In this document: positions 1-12,625 of the stretch, in pieces | Numbering within the stretch: the first letter of the stretch is position 1 | Layout: every line of letters starts with the position of its first letter | From: Phylloscopus collybita | Taxonomy: Eukaryota; Chordata; Aves; Passeriformes; Phylloscopidae | Reading direction: 5' to 3' | Length of the DNA stretch: 64,000 bases | NCBI GenBank assembly: GCA_027886175.1 | Contig: JAJNNQ010000024.1 | Coordinates: forward strand, 25,027,001 to 25,091,000 | The notes under the pieces: model-generated | Database searches by the model: none | What the model was told of the DNA's origin: nothing | The model's input: only the letters and a program-made list of their open reading frames with translations | Position numbers and translations under genes: made by a program

Positions 1-279
1 AATGAGACCACACATATTATTTGTGCCCAGAACTGCTGTCTCTAGGCATTGCTGGAGTAGTTCATAGGGAGTTACATTAAAAATTTGTCATAAACAGCAG
101 AATAAGGGCAGATGTTTGATATGCAGTGAGATGTCTTTTTGGTATTTGTTATGCTGAGTCAGGCTGAAAGTAATCAAAGGAAAACATCAGAAATCAGAGG
201 TGATAGAGAACTAGACAAAAGCAAAATTTGGAAAATAAGTCTGTAAATAATAAAGCTGATGTTCCTTCTGGCCTTGCAG

Positions 280-361
280 GAAAGCAGACGGCTTCATGCT
301 AGTGACACAGTTGTCATATCTGTTCAGATACAGTATTCTTCTTCTGCTTGTTCACACAGAA
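280..361 (+). other. Candidate orphan exon with splice borders
   Basis: An 82-base segment is preceded by a fair acceptor (ending CTTGCAG) and followed by a consensus donor (GTAAGT). One frame, starting at the ATG at 296, gives a hydrophobic leucine-rich stretch, but two frames are closed by neither start nor motif that I recognise. It could be an exon of a gene entering from the left or a chance pairing of splice signals. No family could be assigned. Confidence 0.2.
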
Positions 362-654
362 GTAAGTACTCAGCAGCAGTTTCCCCACAAACTTCTTTGG
401 AATTTACCTCTGAAAATGATGCTTTTTAAGCAAGATTTCTCTTCCTTTTCACAGATTTCTAAGACAGAATTCTCTTTGAGCTCCCCTTTGTCCTCTGTGT
501 GTTTATTTTTTAATGAAAATTCTTTCTAATGTGTGACTGACTTCTCTCAGATGAGTCCTTTGAACTGTTTCCAGCTGTTATCAAAAGCTGCACAAATCTT
601 CTCATAGTGACAAAATTTAACAAACAAGAGGAAAACAAAATCATGAGCAGGTAA

Positions 655-712
655 GAGAGGAGAGGAGAGGAGAGCTGGTCCAAACTCTCCATGGAGAGGA
701 GAGCTGGTCCAA
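655..712. repeat. Short imperfect tandem duplication
   Basis: The unit containing GGAGAGGAGAGCTGGTCC occurs twice, about 31 bases apart, after a run of GGAGA repeats. This looks like local slippage or duplication with no coding content. Confidence 0.6.
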
Positions 713-2234
713 CTGGAAATAGTCAAATTTGAAGAGAGTTTCTAGCATCTCAAAGCCACAAAGCATTGGGCAGTTTGGGTCTGTATCACTGATGTGATAG
801 GTCTCATATTCAAAACTTAGAGGGAAATGTTGTGAGTTCAGCTCTGGTAAAACCACAGTTGATCACACACTTAAGGGTTTTAAATAAAATGTTAAGATTT
901 TAGTGTTAGATGTTAATTTTGTTTCAACATACTGCCCCACACTTACAGAAAAAATAAGGAGAAACTTTGGGACTTTGTTGCTTGCCTAGATTCTGTGGTA
1001 TAGGGAATTTGTTTTGAAACCACGTTGTGGCTTTCAGCTCATGGGGTATGCTTTGCTTTGAGGCTTTCTTTGTTTTTGAGTCAAAGAAAATCTTAGTAAG
1101 AAAACTATCTTCCCGGAGATCACTGCATCAACACTTTTAATCTCTAGGATTATACTGCTTTGTAGAATGTCAGACTGCTTCAAGGTCGACAAATTTACTT
1201 TGTCTGAGGCAGTAGCCTATGAAGACCTACAAAAATATTAGGTGAAAGGTGAAGGGAGGGTGTCAGCCAGTTGAACATTTCCAATCCATACTTTTCCTCA
1301 AAGCCTGTTAATATCAGGCTTCCAGTTAAAGCTCTGTAGGATGGTACAGAGACCAGAGAGCAAATAGCACAACAGAGCCCTGAATATACAAGTTAAAGTA
1401 AATGCACAAGTACACAATTACAGCCATGGGCAAAATATCAGTCTTGGCACTTCTCACCACATGTAGGTAGTAAGAAATGCAAATTCAGAAATCTTTTACC
1501 AGCCAAGTACAGTAATTGTAGCCAGAAAAGGTCTGCAGAGAAGAAAATGAGAGAAATGTTTTCTTTCAAAGGAAACAAAATGTGACTCAGAAAACAATAT
1601 TTTGGTCATATCTGGCATTAACATAAGATGATGAGCAAAAATTAACTCAGCAGTAGTCTCAGAAAAAATACTCTGTATGAACAGTAAACAAAGCAGCAAA
1701 CACATTACTTGGCAGTGGTTGGAATGTGTGAAGACGTGCTCAGCACTGTGCAAGAGAGGATAGCAAACTTGCCAAGCCAAATTTAAGCTAAACAGTGGCC
1801 TAACTATCAGTCTGCCAGGGAAAGCCAAACTGCAATGCCAAGGAAAATATAAAGGTTAAAATATCAGGGAATATAGTGATTACTGAAATATGTTTTGATT
1901 GATGGATGTATATATTTGCAGTCAAACTTGCTAAACAAGTGGCAAGTGATGCCCTCAGTAGATCTACATACAAAACAATTGGTAGTGGAAGAGCATGCAT
2001 GTGATTTTGGCTTTTCTCTAGCAAAACTGCATAATTTAATGTTTTGGAAACAAAACAACATCTTCTGGATAAGTTACTCCAAGAATTAGACTGCTTCTGT
2101 CACTCAGTCCAGCAGAGCTTGATGGAATTCTGTTTAAAGGAAAAAAAAAACCCACAAAAACAAAACTACAATAAGCTGTATTTCTAAAGTAATAGAAGAA
2201 ATTGGCAAATAGACAGAATCCTTGTACTGAAGTA

Positions 2235-2768
2235 TGTGAATCCAAGGACCAACTGAAAAGTGCCTTGATCCCTGGCAAGGTAATGGAGTGCCTCACTCTG
2301 GAGACATCTCTTCACACGGATGAGAAGAAGACCAGGAGTAGTCAGCATGGATTCACTAAAGGTAAATCATGCTTCACCAACACCATGATTGTGTTCTACA
2401 AGGAGCATTCACCTGGATGGATGAGGGGGAGCAGTGGATATTGTCCACCTTGACTTCAGCCTTTTGACACTGTCTCTCACAGCATCCTCATAGGCAAACT
2501 CAGGGAATGTGGACTGGATGAAGGCACAGTGAGGTGGATTGAACTGGATGAACAGCAGATCCCAGAGGGTCTAACTGGAGGTCACTAGTGGTGTCCCCCA
2601 ATACTGGGCCTAGCATTGTTTAACTTCTCCATCAGTGACTTGGGTGAAGGGGCAGAGGCCTCCTCAGCAAGTTCACTGATGACACAAAGCTGGGAGAAGC
2701 GGCCAATACCCCAGAGGGCTGGAGTGTCACTCGACAGGCTGGAGTGACGGGCAGAAAGTTCCCACAAA
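2235..2768 (+). mobile_element. CR1 LINE fragment, reverse-transcriptase region
   Basis: Degraded piece of the pol ORF of a chicken-repeat-1 (CR1) non-LTR retrotransposon in plus orientation. Visible hallmarks in order are the 'ATCCCTGGCAAG' segment, the 'AGCATGGATTCACTAAAGG' segment (a QHGFTKGKS-like peptide), the 'CTTGACTTCAGC' segment (LDFS) with a small deletion next to it, and the 'GGTGTCCCCCA' segment (a GVPQ-like motif). Stop codons and frameshifts break the frame, so it is dead. Neither the 5' end nor the 3' tail is present, which means it is an internal fragment. Boundaries are approximate. Confidence 0.85.
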
Positions 2769-4406
2769 AAAGCCCATGTTTGGAGCTCTTCTCATACTGT
2801 AATATACTGCCTGCCTCGCAGAGGAGTTTGAGAACAAAAAAATCTGTATTCTCAATCCAACAGGAGTTCATATCAATGGAGGTGCCCCTGAGCTAATTTC
2901 CAGGCAGAAGCCAGAGAGAAACTGTGAGTAGGCAAAGAGGTGGCACAAGCTTTACCAGTGTTCACACATTCTTTTGCCTGGAGAAATGAGAAGCTTCATC
3001 TTCTCATACATCCCAAATGGACTGAGTATCCAATGAAGCTTTGTTTATGAAGACCCTGAAACCTTCAATAAGTGTTATGTCAGAGTGTTCAGGAGATGAT
3101 TGCAGCACATTTCAGAGCTGTTCAGAATGCCAAGAATGCCTTCAGGCAGAGATGAATGCTGCTTACTGTGCAAATATGGCAGTGATAGAGATCAGGGACT
3201 TGATGTCCAGTGGGATATACATGGATAGGAACAAGATACAAAAAGAGACAAAATACACAAGTTCCAAACATACAATGGAGCAAAGTGGGAAGGGTGAGTG
3301 TCTAGACTGTGAGAAAATGCACTGAAGTAGAACATAGCCATTTTAACTAGGGCTACCTGGAGTTGACCTGCTCTTTGCTGCCCAGCTTAGAAGACCTCAT
3401 ATCCTATATCAATTTACCCAATTTATCATTGCAGATTTTTTTTCTTCTAACTATTAAAACATTCTTATTTTAGGCAGTTTCTTGGTGTGCTGGGAACTGG
3501 GTGAACTCCTGAACTCCCAAGTGATGACTGGCATCCATGAAGTGATAAGACATTTCATCAGGCACAGCCTGTTATCTCATTCCACCACCTCACAACCAAT
3601 GGCATTATAATCATACATTAGCACTTAAAATTATAAAAAACACTGTGTCCTTCAGTGCAGTCTTAAATTTCCTGTAAGTACTATGTCTGGTATGAGAAAC
3701 AGGCAAGACTGCAAGGTAGAGGATGAAAATTTCCTGTACCTGTAAGCAAAAGGCTATGTGAGGTCACAATCAAAATGCCTCACCTGAACTATTTACTGAA
3801 TATGAAACAGGCAGCTTGACTGAGAACTGAGATCTCCATGGGGCTGGGGGCTTCCTGTGTTGGCAGTTCCTTGCTGTGCCTCAAGGCACAAGGCACTAAG
3901 TTCTTCAGCATTCAGAGCTCAGCAGCATCCAGCCCTCACCAAACCTGTCCTTGGGCACAGAGACATGGGCTTTGATCCCATAAACCCTTGTCATGTCAGA
4001 GAGGAGAGGACTGGCACTGGGACTGCAAAACGTGGTCATTTACCTGCTACAAGCACAAAACCTGAAGAGGAGAAGGCAGCATGCCCTCATCTAGGGGCTG
4101 GCCAGACAGGAAAAAAACCCACAAACCTACTAGGTGACCTCAGTGACCAACCCAGAGCATTGTGTACCAGCAGAACAAATTGTAGAGCCATCTTCTCTCT
4201 TCTAGTAGAGTGGAGCTCTTTTCACTGTCCTGATGTTTTTTCTTTGTCTTTTTTTTCCCCCAAAACCTTTTAATATACTCAATATGGAACTGAGAAAACA
4301 ACAATTTCCAAAGCAGCAGAGGTGGTGAGTCATGTAACAAAACAAGGTAGGAGTAGTGAATATGAATGTTGGTGCAGATGTGTACATATCCATAGAAAGA
4401 GAGAAG

Positions 4407-4475
4407 TTTTGAGGGGCCTGTGGAAGGATATCCACAGGCCCTTCAAAATACTGTCCTGTTTGAAGTACAGTATTT
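4407..4475. repeat. Two overlapping inverted repeats (hairpins)
   Basis: The first hairpin pairs 4407-4424 with 4431-4448, 18 bases each with one G-T-type mismatch and a 6-base loop. The second pairs 4446-4454 with 4467-4475, 9 bases each with a 12-base loop. The two overlap at 4446-4448, so they are partly mutually exclusive. They may be a small terminal-inverted-repeat element remnant, a hairpin RNA, or a chance palindrome. No flanking target-site duplication was established. Confidence 0.7.
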
Positions 4476-7266
4476 GAACTTAGACTTGATAATTCAAACT
4501 GTGAGTATGGAAATAGGAAGGAGGAGTTTCTAGGGTACTTTAATCAATATAAGCTTAATGCAGGTTCACAAAATCCTGGTCTGATGAACTGTAGAGGGAT
4601 TCCAGGAATGCTTAAAAGCTTGCTGTCATGGTTTCACTTGCCATATGCAGCACTGGTTGATGTCAAGAAAAGAGAGCAGCTAAACCTTTGCTATCCTGTG
4701 TTTCTTATACTAAGTCTGTAGCAGTAACCTTGAGCTCATGGCCAGCCTTCAGAAGGGCTACAGGAAAGCTGATAGCAAATCATCATAGTACTATCTTCAG
4801 GGGATGATTTCACATTTCCTATAGAAGTAGCAACACCACCTAAAATTTAGCCCATTTCTGATTTATTTTTTATATACTCAGATATCAAACACAGGAGACA
4901 TCAGTCTGTACACCTGATGCATCCTAATTTAGCAATCTGAATAATGGAGCAAAGATAGTGTAACGTACATCCTCTCTCCTTCAAGAAGTCTGTAATTGCC
5001 CTGCCTCTTAGAAGTGGAAGACTCAGAGCTCCCAAGGACCAACTGCTGTTATGAATGGAAGTCCTCAGTTAAAGAGCACTTTTCTGTGTCTCTTGCTACC
5101 TGAGGCTGGAGACAGTTACCAACGTGAGCCTCCAAGCTATTTATGGCATTGTAGGTGACAGGAATCGTTTGGGACAAAAGGCAGAAGGAGAGAGAGATGA
5201 GATGGCAAGTGTAGAAGCAGGAAAACTTTTAGCAATTGAAAAAAAGGAAAATGAAGCCTGAGCAGTGGGCAAATGAGAAATTAAAGCAGACAGTGCACAG
5301 CAGACTAAGTAGATAGGCAGCACTGGAACATACAGGCAGAGCTGAGTGAGGATACTGGTCTAGAATTGTCAGGGTTGACATGTACTTGCAAAGGTGGAAT
5401 AAGAATTTTATGTGCTGATTTGTATTACGCCTTCCCCACCCAGGCCATCCCTTCCTCTGTCTCCCAGGAGGATCTATGAACACACCTCTGTTTACATTAA
5501 CTTTACAACCAGAAAAAAAAAAAAAAAAGTAGCATTTTGTCTGCTGAGAACTGCCCATGAATTTAAACAACAGATCTCAAAACACTGACACATCAAAGTA
5601 GCCCACAAGTATTTTAGTGGGCTTCTGAGTCTGGATTAGTATCATGAATCTTGGTGTAATGGTATGAATTCATGTCATGGGTCTTTTAGCTTTGTCTCTA
5701 ACAAGGGTTCCTGTTAAATGAGCACATTTTTGTTAGTCATTCTTTTTCAGGGAACTCAGAGACATTTCAGGAACTTGTTTTGGATACCAGACTGTATGTT
5801 CATCTCTGTGTGTGTGGATGTTCCCTGGTCTCCTGTTGGATAAAGCAGCCAAACCTCTTGGTGGATCTCACAGGCTAAAGCAGCTTGAGGGGGTGTCAGT
5901 ATTGAAAGAAGACACCTTTATTCAACCTGTACCCATTTACTTTATCTGTTAAGTGGGAAATGTCACCAGGGCTCTAAATTGAAAGCCAGCTGTCTCAGGG
6001 TGCTCAGCTGATCATGCACTCCTGGCTTTTACTACAAGCAATGCTCAATGTGGTTCCAAGGAAATGCACTTGTCCTTGGTTTGTATTGACAGCAATGTCC
6101 CCAGGTGGTGATGGCAGCAGGTTCTGCACTGCCAGGGCATTCTGTGTTTCTGATTTCTGATTATCTATGGCCAAGGGACATGGACTACAGTCTTGAAAAC
6201 CTTTTAGGAGTCATTGCCCCCTTGCCCTGAGAGTTGCAGTGGGTTATGTGAGTTCCACCAAAGCCCTGCTGTTCCTGGAGGACACAAGAACCTCTCTGTT
6301 CCTGAGCGAGCCTGTCTCTCAGGTGCCTGACTGGCTGCTTGCTCTACAGCAAAAGGGCAGAACAAACAAGGAAGTGGGTGCTTCTGAAGGCCTCAGCATA
6401 GGAGTGGCACTAACACTTGGGAGATGGAGGCTGGGGAAGTCTTGATGTTCCCAGTGACGGCAGAAGAAGGCAGCTGGGGCCTGTCACCACCTGCAGTGAC
6501 TGCACAGCAATGGGACACCTGCACCCCATCTCTCTTCTATGGATTGCATCTCCTCCCTCTGTGGCTTGTGGAAGGAGTGTGTGAAGGGATGCAGCTCTGG
6601 GTTCTGTGTGAAATGAATGAACCTTGCATGGTTACAGATCCCCACCAGGGCTGGATGGAGGCAGCCCTGAGGGTGGCAAGGCAGCCTGCTGGGGTGGTGT
6701 AGCTCTTCTCCAGCTCACAGCCCACAGTGTCTATCCCACATTCAGCAATCTGATAAGGAAGAAGCTGCTGCTCCCTCAGCATATCATATTGCTTTTCTGC
6801 TTCAACTCCCTATCATTTCCTGACTCCTGTCAGCTCCACCTGCCTTCCCTCCAGCAGGTTGTACATGCAAATCATGAGGTCCACTCCTTCATAGGAGGAG
6901 TGTGAGAAAATGTGCAGAAGGGGAATGACATATGTAGAAATTACTTCAGAGGCAAAGGTCCCCCACAGTCAGCTCAGGAGGCAGCACCTTCTGAGACTGC
7001 TGGAAGAAAACTGTGACAGTGAAATCTTGAGAGAGGTGGTCTTTCACCTTTATCACCTGAGGGGAGGGGTATGTGACTACAGACAAAAGCAGGAGGCACT
7101 GACTTTGTGAGGGTGCTGCAGGCTGGAGCCATCCAGCTTCGCTATTCAGAAATGCCACCATCAAGATGAGACCAGCACACAGCAGCAGTGAAACTCAAGG
7201 AGATGCATACTGGACATCCTCAAACCAGGAGGCACTTTTAGAACTTGTTTTGGGACTTAGAAACTG

Positions 7267-7300
7267 GAAACAACAACAACAATAACAACAACAACCACAT
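7267..7300. repeat. (CAA)n simple repeat
   Basis: Short interrupted CAA/ATAACA microsatellite with no coding significance seen. Confidence 0.8.
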
Positions 7301-9084
7301 ATAATAATATTGTCTTCTTCATTAAAGACTGACTGGGCTTTATCAGCACTAAAATATGTGCAGACCTTCCATGCAAGACAATATTAAGCAAGACTGTTTA
7401 CTTATTATATTACTGTGTTAACTCTGTAACTGGTTATGTCACCAGAAATCATGTGGCAGTCTTAGATTTACTTAGATTTACTTTTTCCAGACACATAATG
7501 TGAAGTTTGCTTCTCTTTGGAACTGATTTTCTCTTCTAATTCTGACTACCCAAACAGTCATTCTGTATCCTTCAGTCTCCGGTCTCCTGGTCTTTGGAGG
7601 GGCAGATCCTTTAGGGAATCTCTAACGCTCATGGTGTTGCAAGAAAGCTTCCTCTGCCTCCCATAGGAAAACCCCTTGGCCTGGACAGCAAAAGCACCAT
7701 TGATTCTGCTGGTGCTGAACAGAGGTCTCTTCTTGAGGTTGGTGGCAACATCCACAGTGGTGGCCGGGTATTTCATTTGAGGAAGCTCAGCCTCTAGGAG
7801 ATGAAGGACAGCCTATCTTCTACAACTTCTTGAACATCTTGAACTTCATTGGGTAAGCCTTGTTAAAAACTGTGGATTCCTTATGAATTTCTTCTCCCCT
7901 TCAGCTGAAGACTTTTCCCAAATGCTGTTTTTCAGCAACAAGCCCAAGAGTACAAGGTGGTACCACTCCTGAGGACCAGCTGGTTTGGTGGTACACCAAG
8001 GGAAGTGCTTTCAGCAGAGCCAGTCTATTGAAGAAACAGCCCCCCAACAGTACAGATCAACTGTCCCACAGAAGTGACCTGAGGCTCAAAGTAAGTTTAT
8101 TTTGCCTGCAGTTTTAGACAGACAGTAGTGTGAGTCTGAGTTTGATGACATCCAACACTCTCATGTGTTGCCTCTTGCTACTAGTGAGAGTGGAGCTCAA
8201 ACAGGTAACATGCAAAATTCACATGAAAGGATGGGATTGGAGAATCAATCTTATTTCCCTAAACAGTACTAGAAATGCCCTCATGATCCCAGTGCATTTG
8301 TTGTAACATAGTAAGAACGTGATTAGCATTTAATACTATTTAATAAATAGGCTGATTAACTTAGGCAACAGTAATCAGTATTTGCACAGATTAACAAACT
8401 TGACCAGTCAGTGGTGTGAAACAACCATGAGGATATGATGTATTAACTCTGCTTTGCATTTTAAGGTTGAATTTGGGCATCCCTTCCTAATACACTGAAG
8501 AAGTCTTCTTCCAAAACTGAAGACACATTTGGCTATGACAGGAGCCTCTATTTCTTTATTTTTTGTTGCTGAATGGGGGGCAAAAAACTAATCTGTAATT
8601 TGGGGTGCTGTAAGAATAGGAAGAATAGAATTAATTTGTGATCTGAAACTTTATAATGTCTTTTTTGATCAAGTTTATAAATCAGCAAAATTTTGGAAGA
8701 ACAAGATTCTGTGTCTGTTTTCAAATCCAAATTATTCTGATAAATCCAAATCAGAGTAGATCATTTTGGTGACAGTTCCTCTGGACTTGGGGACCCCAGG
8801 AATCCTGTAAAGCATCCACAGAGGTTCCTCACAACTCCCTCTTGGTCCCCAATTAAGAACTGGGCCAGCCAGGTGCCTGTCAGGGGTAGGGTTTACTCTA
8901 ACAGGGTTGTAGTTCAGCCAGACCCCACATGGTGTTTCAAAGCTTGCCTTCTTTGTAGCACTTCTCACAGGCCCTGTGTCCATAGGGCCTTTGATCACAG
9001 CACACTTGTCCTCCAGCATCCTCTTTCTGTAAACTTACTTTCTGAAGGGCAAAGATCCCCCTACTGCCCAGCAACAGCTCACAC

Positions 9085-9826
9085 ACACAGCAACCCCGAG
9101 CACAAACTCAGGCTGGGTGCAGAATGGATCAGGAGGATCCCTGAGAAGGACCTGGGGCCTGGTGGAGGAGAAGCTCAACGTGACCCAGCAATGAGCACTC
9201 ACAGCCAACTGCACCCTGGGCTGCATCCAAAGCAGTGTGGCCAGCAGGCTGAGGCAGGGGATTCTCCCCCTCTGCTCTGATCTGGTGAGACCCCACATGA
9301 GGTATTGCATCCAGCATAGGAATGATGTGAACTTGCTGGAGTGAGGCTGGGGAGGGCCATGAAGATGATCTGAGAGCAGGAACACTCCTGCTATGAAGAC
9401 ACAGTGCTGGGGCTCTTCATCATGGGGAAAAAATGGCTCCAGGGAGATCTTATAGCAGCCTTCCAGTGCCTAAAGGGGGATCCAAGAGAACTGGAAAGGG
9501 ACTTTTTACAAAGGCTTGTAGTGACAGGACAAGGGGGAATGGCTTTTAAATGTAAAAGAGTAGGTGTGGATTAGATATTAGGAAGAAATACTTTACTGTG
9601 AGGGCACTGAGGCAGTGGGACAGGTTTGCTGTTTTGCATCCCACAGATGTTGTGGATGCCCCATTCACAGAAGCATTCAAGGTGAGATTGGATGGCACTT
9701 GAAGCAACTTGTTTGAGTGGAAGGTGTCCCTGCCCATGGCAGGGGGTTTCAAACGGTTTTGGGTTGGTCCCTCCCAACCCAAACCATTCTATGATTCTGT
9801 GATTCTGTGTGATTTTGTATGATTTG
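9085..9826 (+). mobile_element. CR1 LINE, 3' end
   Basis: Plus-orientation CR1 3' portion. It includes the end of the reverse-transcriptase ORF ('GAGAAGCTCAACGTGACCC' and 'CAGCAATGAGCACTCACAGC'-like segments), the conserved non-coding stretch ending 'GGTTGGTCCCTCCCAACCC', and the diagnostic tail of repeated ATTCTGTG units at about 9789-9815. Substitutions and stops show an old, inactive copy. The left edge is approximate, because CR1 copies are usually 5'-truncated. Confidence 0.92.
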
Positions 9827-11079
9827 GCATTATGACCTGAATAAATGAAAAATTACTGAAGGGGGTTTCCAAGGGCAGAAGCTTTGCAGCTCCTCCCGAG
9901 CCCCTCTGAGGTAGTGCAGGGCAGGGAGCAGCAGGGTGAGTGGTGTGCTCAAGTTGTCCTCCCCCCTCCCCTACTGCCAGCACATGGCCCATCACCTGGG
10001 TGGTGTGGGCAGGAAGTTTCAGGCTGGTGGTTGTAACGAGATTTACTCAGTCCTGCTGTCTCGTTTGCCCTGTATCACAGGCACCCAGGATGTACTGTAT
10101 CTTGAAATCTTGCTTGGCAAAGAGTGATGGCAGCTGCACTGGGGCAGGTCTCAGCAGAAGGGAGCCCCATAAACGACTTGCTGGTGACCTTTGATTCGAC
10201 TACCAATGTGTAGCAAGCAAATATTTAAACCTGTGCCATTCAGAAGGGAAGCACAGCTTTAGAACATGTAGAACCCAGGCAAGGGGTGCTGCTGTGATAG
10301 TCCTGGGCTGTGCCTGGGAAGGGGCAAGCAGCTCTCTTCCCCTCCTCTTCCACTCCAGCAGAGCAACCCACCCTGCCCTTCATGCCCACACCAGGGAAGG
10401 GGCAGATACTCAGACCCCAACAAGTTGGGTGGCTGCTGTACCAAGGAAGGCAGGAGTTTTAAAGCTGTTCCAAGCCCAAAGACAAAGTAACTGTGGCCGT
10501 TCCTCCTGCCCACGTTGCCTGTGACCCCACACAAGCAGAGGCTGTGTGACAGGGAGGTCACCTCTGGATCTGGCTGGCTGCTGTGACCAGGTCCCCAGCA
10601 GGCTGGACCTACCTGCTGGTGTTTCACCGTGGCTGGTACCCGCATACAGATGAGTTTTCAAGAAATCTATTGGTGTTAGTCAGGTGCAGCAACAGGCCAA
10701 GAGGGTATTTTTCCCTCAGAGAGGTGCTGAATTAGCTCTTTTGGTCAGTTTATAATTAGGTACTTGCACTTAACAGTATTCTTTCTGTTGGATTTTTATA
10801 GTTTTGTCTTTTCCTTTTTAAACATGAAAATAATCAGTCTTAAAATAAAATAATTAAAAAAAAAAATACCCTGGGAAGTGATCTATAAAAGGAGAAAATC
10901 CTTGCCAGGGGAATGCCACAGCAGCGAGCCCAAGCCACAGAAAGCCCGGTTGAAGGCTCCACTTTGCCGCAGCTTCTCAGAGGTTAACCAGGGTCCGTAA
11001 GCAAACAGCTTAAAGAAGGAGCCCGGCTTAGTGCCTGGGTCTCGGGCTGTCCCAGAGCCTACCAGCCTAATGCCCTTCC
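9827..11079. other. Intergenic, upstream of the phospholipase gene
   Basis: No exon recognised. Sequence becomes GC-richer toward 11.08 kb, where the promoter region of the phospholipase gene begins. An A-rich run lies at about 10847-10866. Confidence 0.5.
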
Positions 11080-11362
11080 AGCAGCCCCTCCCTCGCTCCC
11101 TCCCCGAGGCGATGCTGGGCAAACAGAGCCAGCCCTCTCCCTGTCCTCAGCAGCGAGAGCCTCGGCGGGGACAGCGCCGGGCCCGGGGGCACCGCAGGTG
11201 AGGCTGTTCCACTGCGGACGGGCGCAGGGCCATGTGTATATAAAGCCCGGGGCAGCAGCCCGGGAGGATTGTTTAGCACAACCACACCTCGGCTGACTTG
11301 GCAGCACGGCGGAGTGCCGGCAGCGGAGCCCCGAGGTACCCGAGAGTGGGAGCGCTCTGCCC
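11080..11362 (+). promoter_or_regulatory. PLA2G10: GC-rich core promoter and 5'UTR of the PLA2 gene
   Basis: A GC-rich stretch leads into a TATA box (TATATAAA, 11237-11244) about 120 bases upstream of the start ATG at 11363. Transcription would be expected to begin about 25-35 bases after the TATA box, giving a 5'UTR of roughly 90 bases. I see no ATG in that UTR. A TATA-driven promoter suits an inducible or tissue-restricted secreted enzyme, which is inference. Confidence 0.7.
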
Positions 11363-11405
11363 ATGGGCCCCCGCCTGCTGCTGACGCTGATGCTGCTCCA
11401 GGCAG
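11363..11405 (+). CDS. PLA2G10: PLA2 exon 1: signal peptide
   Basis: Encodes a leucine-rich signal peptide beginning MGPRLLLTL. The start is the first ATG after the TATA box and has G at +4. The exon ends in phase 1 before a GTGAGT donor. Confidence 0.85.
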
Positions 11406-12553
11406 GTGAGTCCCACCGCTCGGGCCCTCTGCCCTGCCCTGCCCTGCCCTGCCCTGCCTCCCGCCCAGCCCCTCGCCATCAGCTTTACCTGCTTCGTGCG
11501 GGAGCTCCGGGAGTGATTTGGCCAAGTGAGGGGGGAAAGGTGTCACTAGGCAATCCCCAGCTTTACAGTGAGGGACTGTGCTAAGTGAGCTGCCCGCCTG
11601 CCTCACTTCCCAGCCCCAGCTAGGGTTTGCATGAACTGTATGAACACAGGTCTTTTTCTTTTTTAGTAGTTTTCTGCTACAGAGTCGTTAGTGTTTGTGT
11701 TTCATAGAAATACCTTCTTTTTATACCAGTGGCCATGGAGTGAGCAGTTTTCAACACATCTGAATTTCATATAACTTTTAAAAATTCTGTTTATAAAAGC
11801 CATAAATGACTGCTAACATAAAGCCCCTGCACACAGAGGCAACAAAACACTAAACTGGCATGTCTGAGGTTATACCTGCAGTAGAGTTTTAAAAGAGAAG
11901 AACAACCCCCTGCCTTCATTTACAGCAAAGGCTGCCAGTTTCAGCAGGAAATAGTGCTAAGTTGTCAGATTCGGCCCTGCTCACCTCTCTGCAGGTATGT
12001 TCTTCTCTAAGGTGCTCCCTTAGTAGTTTAACTAATGATTGGACACGTGCTAACGGGACATTTGGCTAGGAGCAGGCTACTGTGGAGACTCAGGTTTTTT
12101 CAAGGCTTTCCTCACTGTGTTGGCTCAGCTGCCTAGCAAAGAGAAAGCAATTTCAGTTCTTGGTCAAGTTATTAGCTGTGCACCTGAATATTAAAAATGT
12201 ACTTGCTGGGGCTGACCTCTCAGCTGCAGCAGCATGCTGCTGGCTCAAAACCCAGGCAGCTTTCAAAGAACAGGAACATCAGAGGCTGCCTAGATGCCTC
12301 TTGCAGAACACACAGCCCTAAGCACACTAATTGAGTCTTTTGGACTCCATTTCCTTTGGGGCGTTCTCTCCACTTTCATAGCAGCTCTGCACTGTAATTA
12401 CAGTTCCTTGATCCCCAGAGATATCCCCCAAAGAAGAATGGCCTTTCTTCTTCTGGATGAGGTACAGTTACCTTACAGTAGCCTCAACCATTTTCAGCCA
12501 GTGGCCAACAAACCAAGCCCAGCAGTCCTGGCTTAAGAGGCCAGTGAAAGACA

Positions 12554-12625
<72 letters not shown>

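Larger units (their letters stand above)
1..2234. other. Non-coding left flank
   Basis: No coding gene is recognised here. A short segment at 280-361 has good splice borders and is listed separately. A short direct duplication lies at 655-712. The open frames are short, lack recognisable motifs and look random for AT-rich vertebrate intergenic or intronic DNA. Confidence 0.5.
2769..9084. other. Intergenic region without a recognised gene
   Basis: About 6.3 kb of unique-looking sequence. Open frames such as 3041-3325 and 3857-4273 show no known domain and no convincing splice context. The region includes the paired inverted repeats at 4407-4475 and a CAA/ACA-rich simple repeat near 7269-7300. 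Confidence 0.5.

Noticed and set aside
9035..9385. Minus-strand frame of 116 codons
   Set aside because: It lies antisense within the CR1 3' segment and has no independent support.
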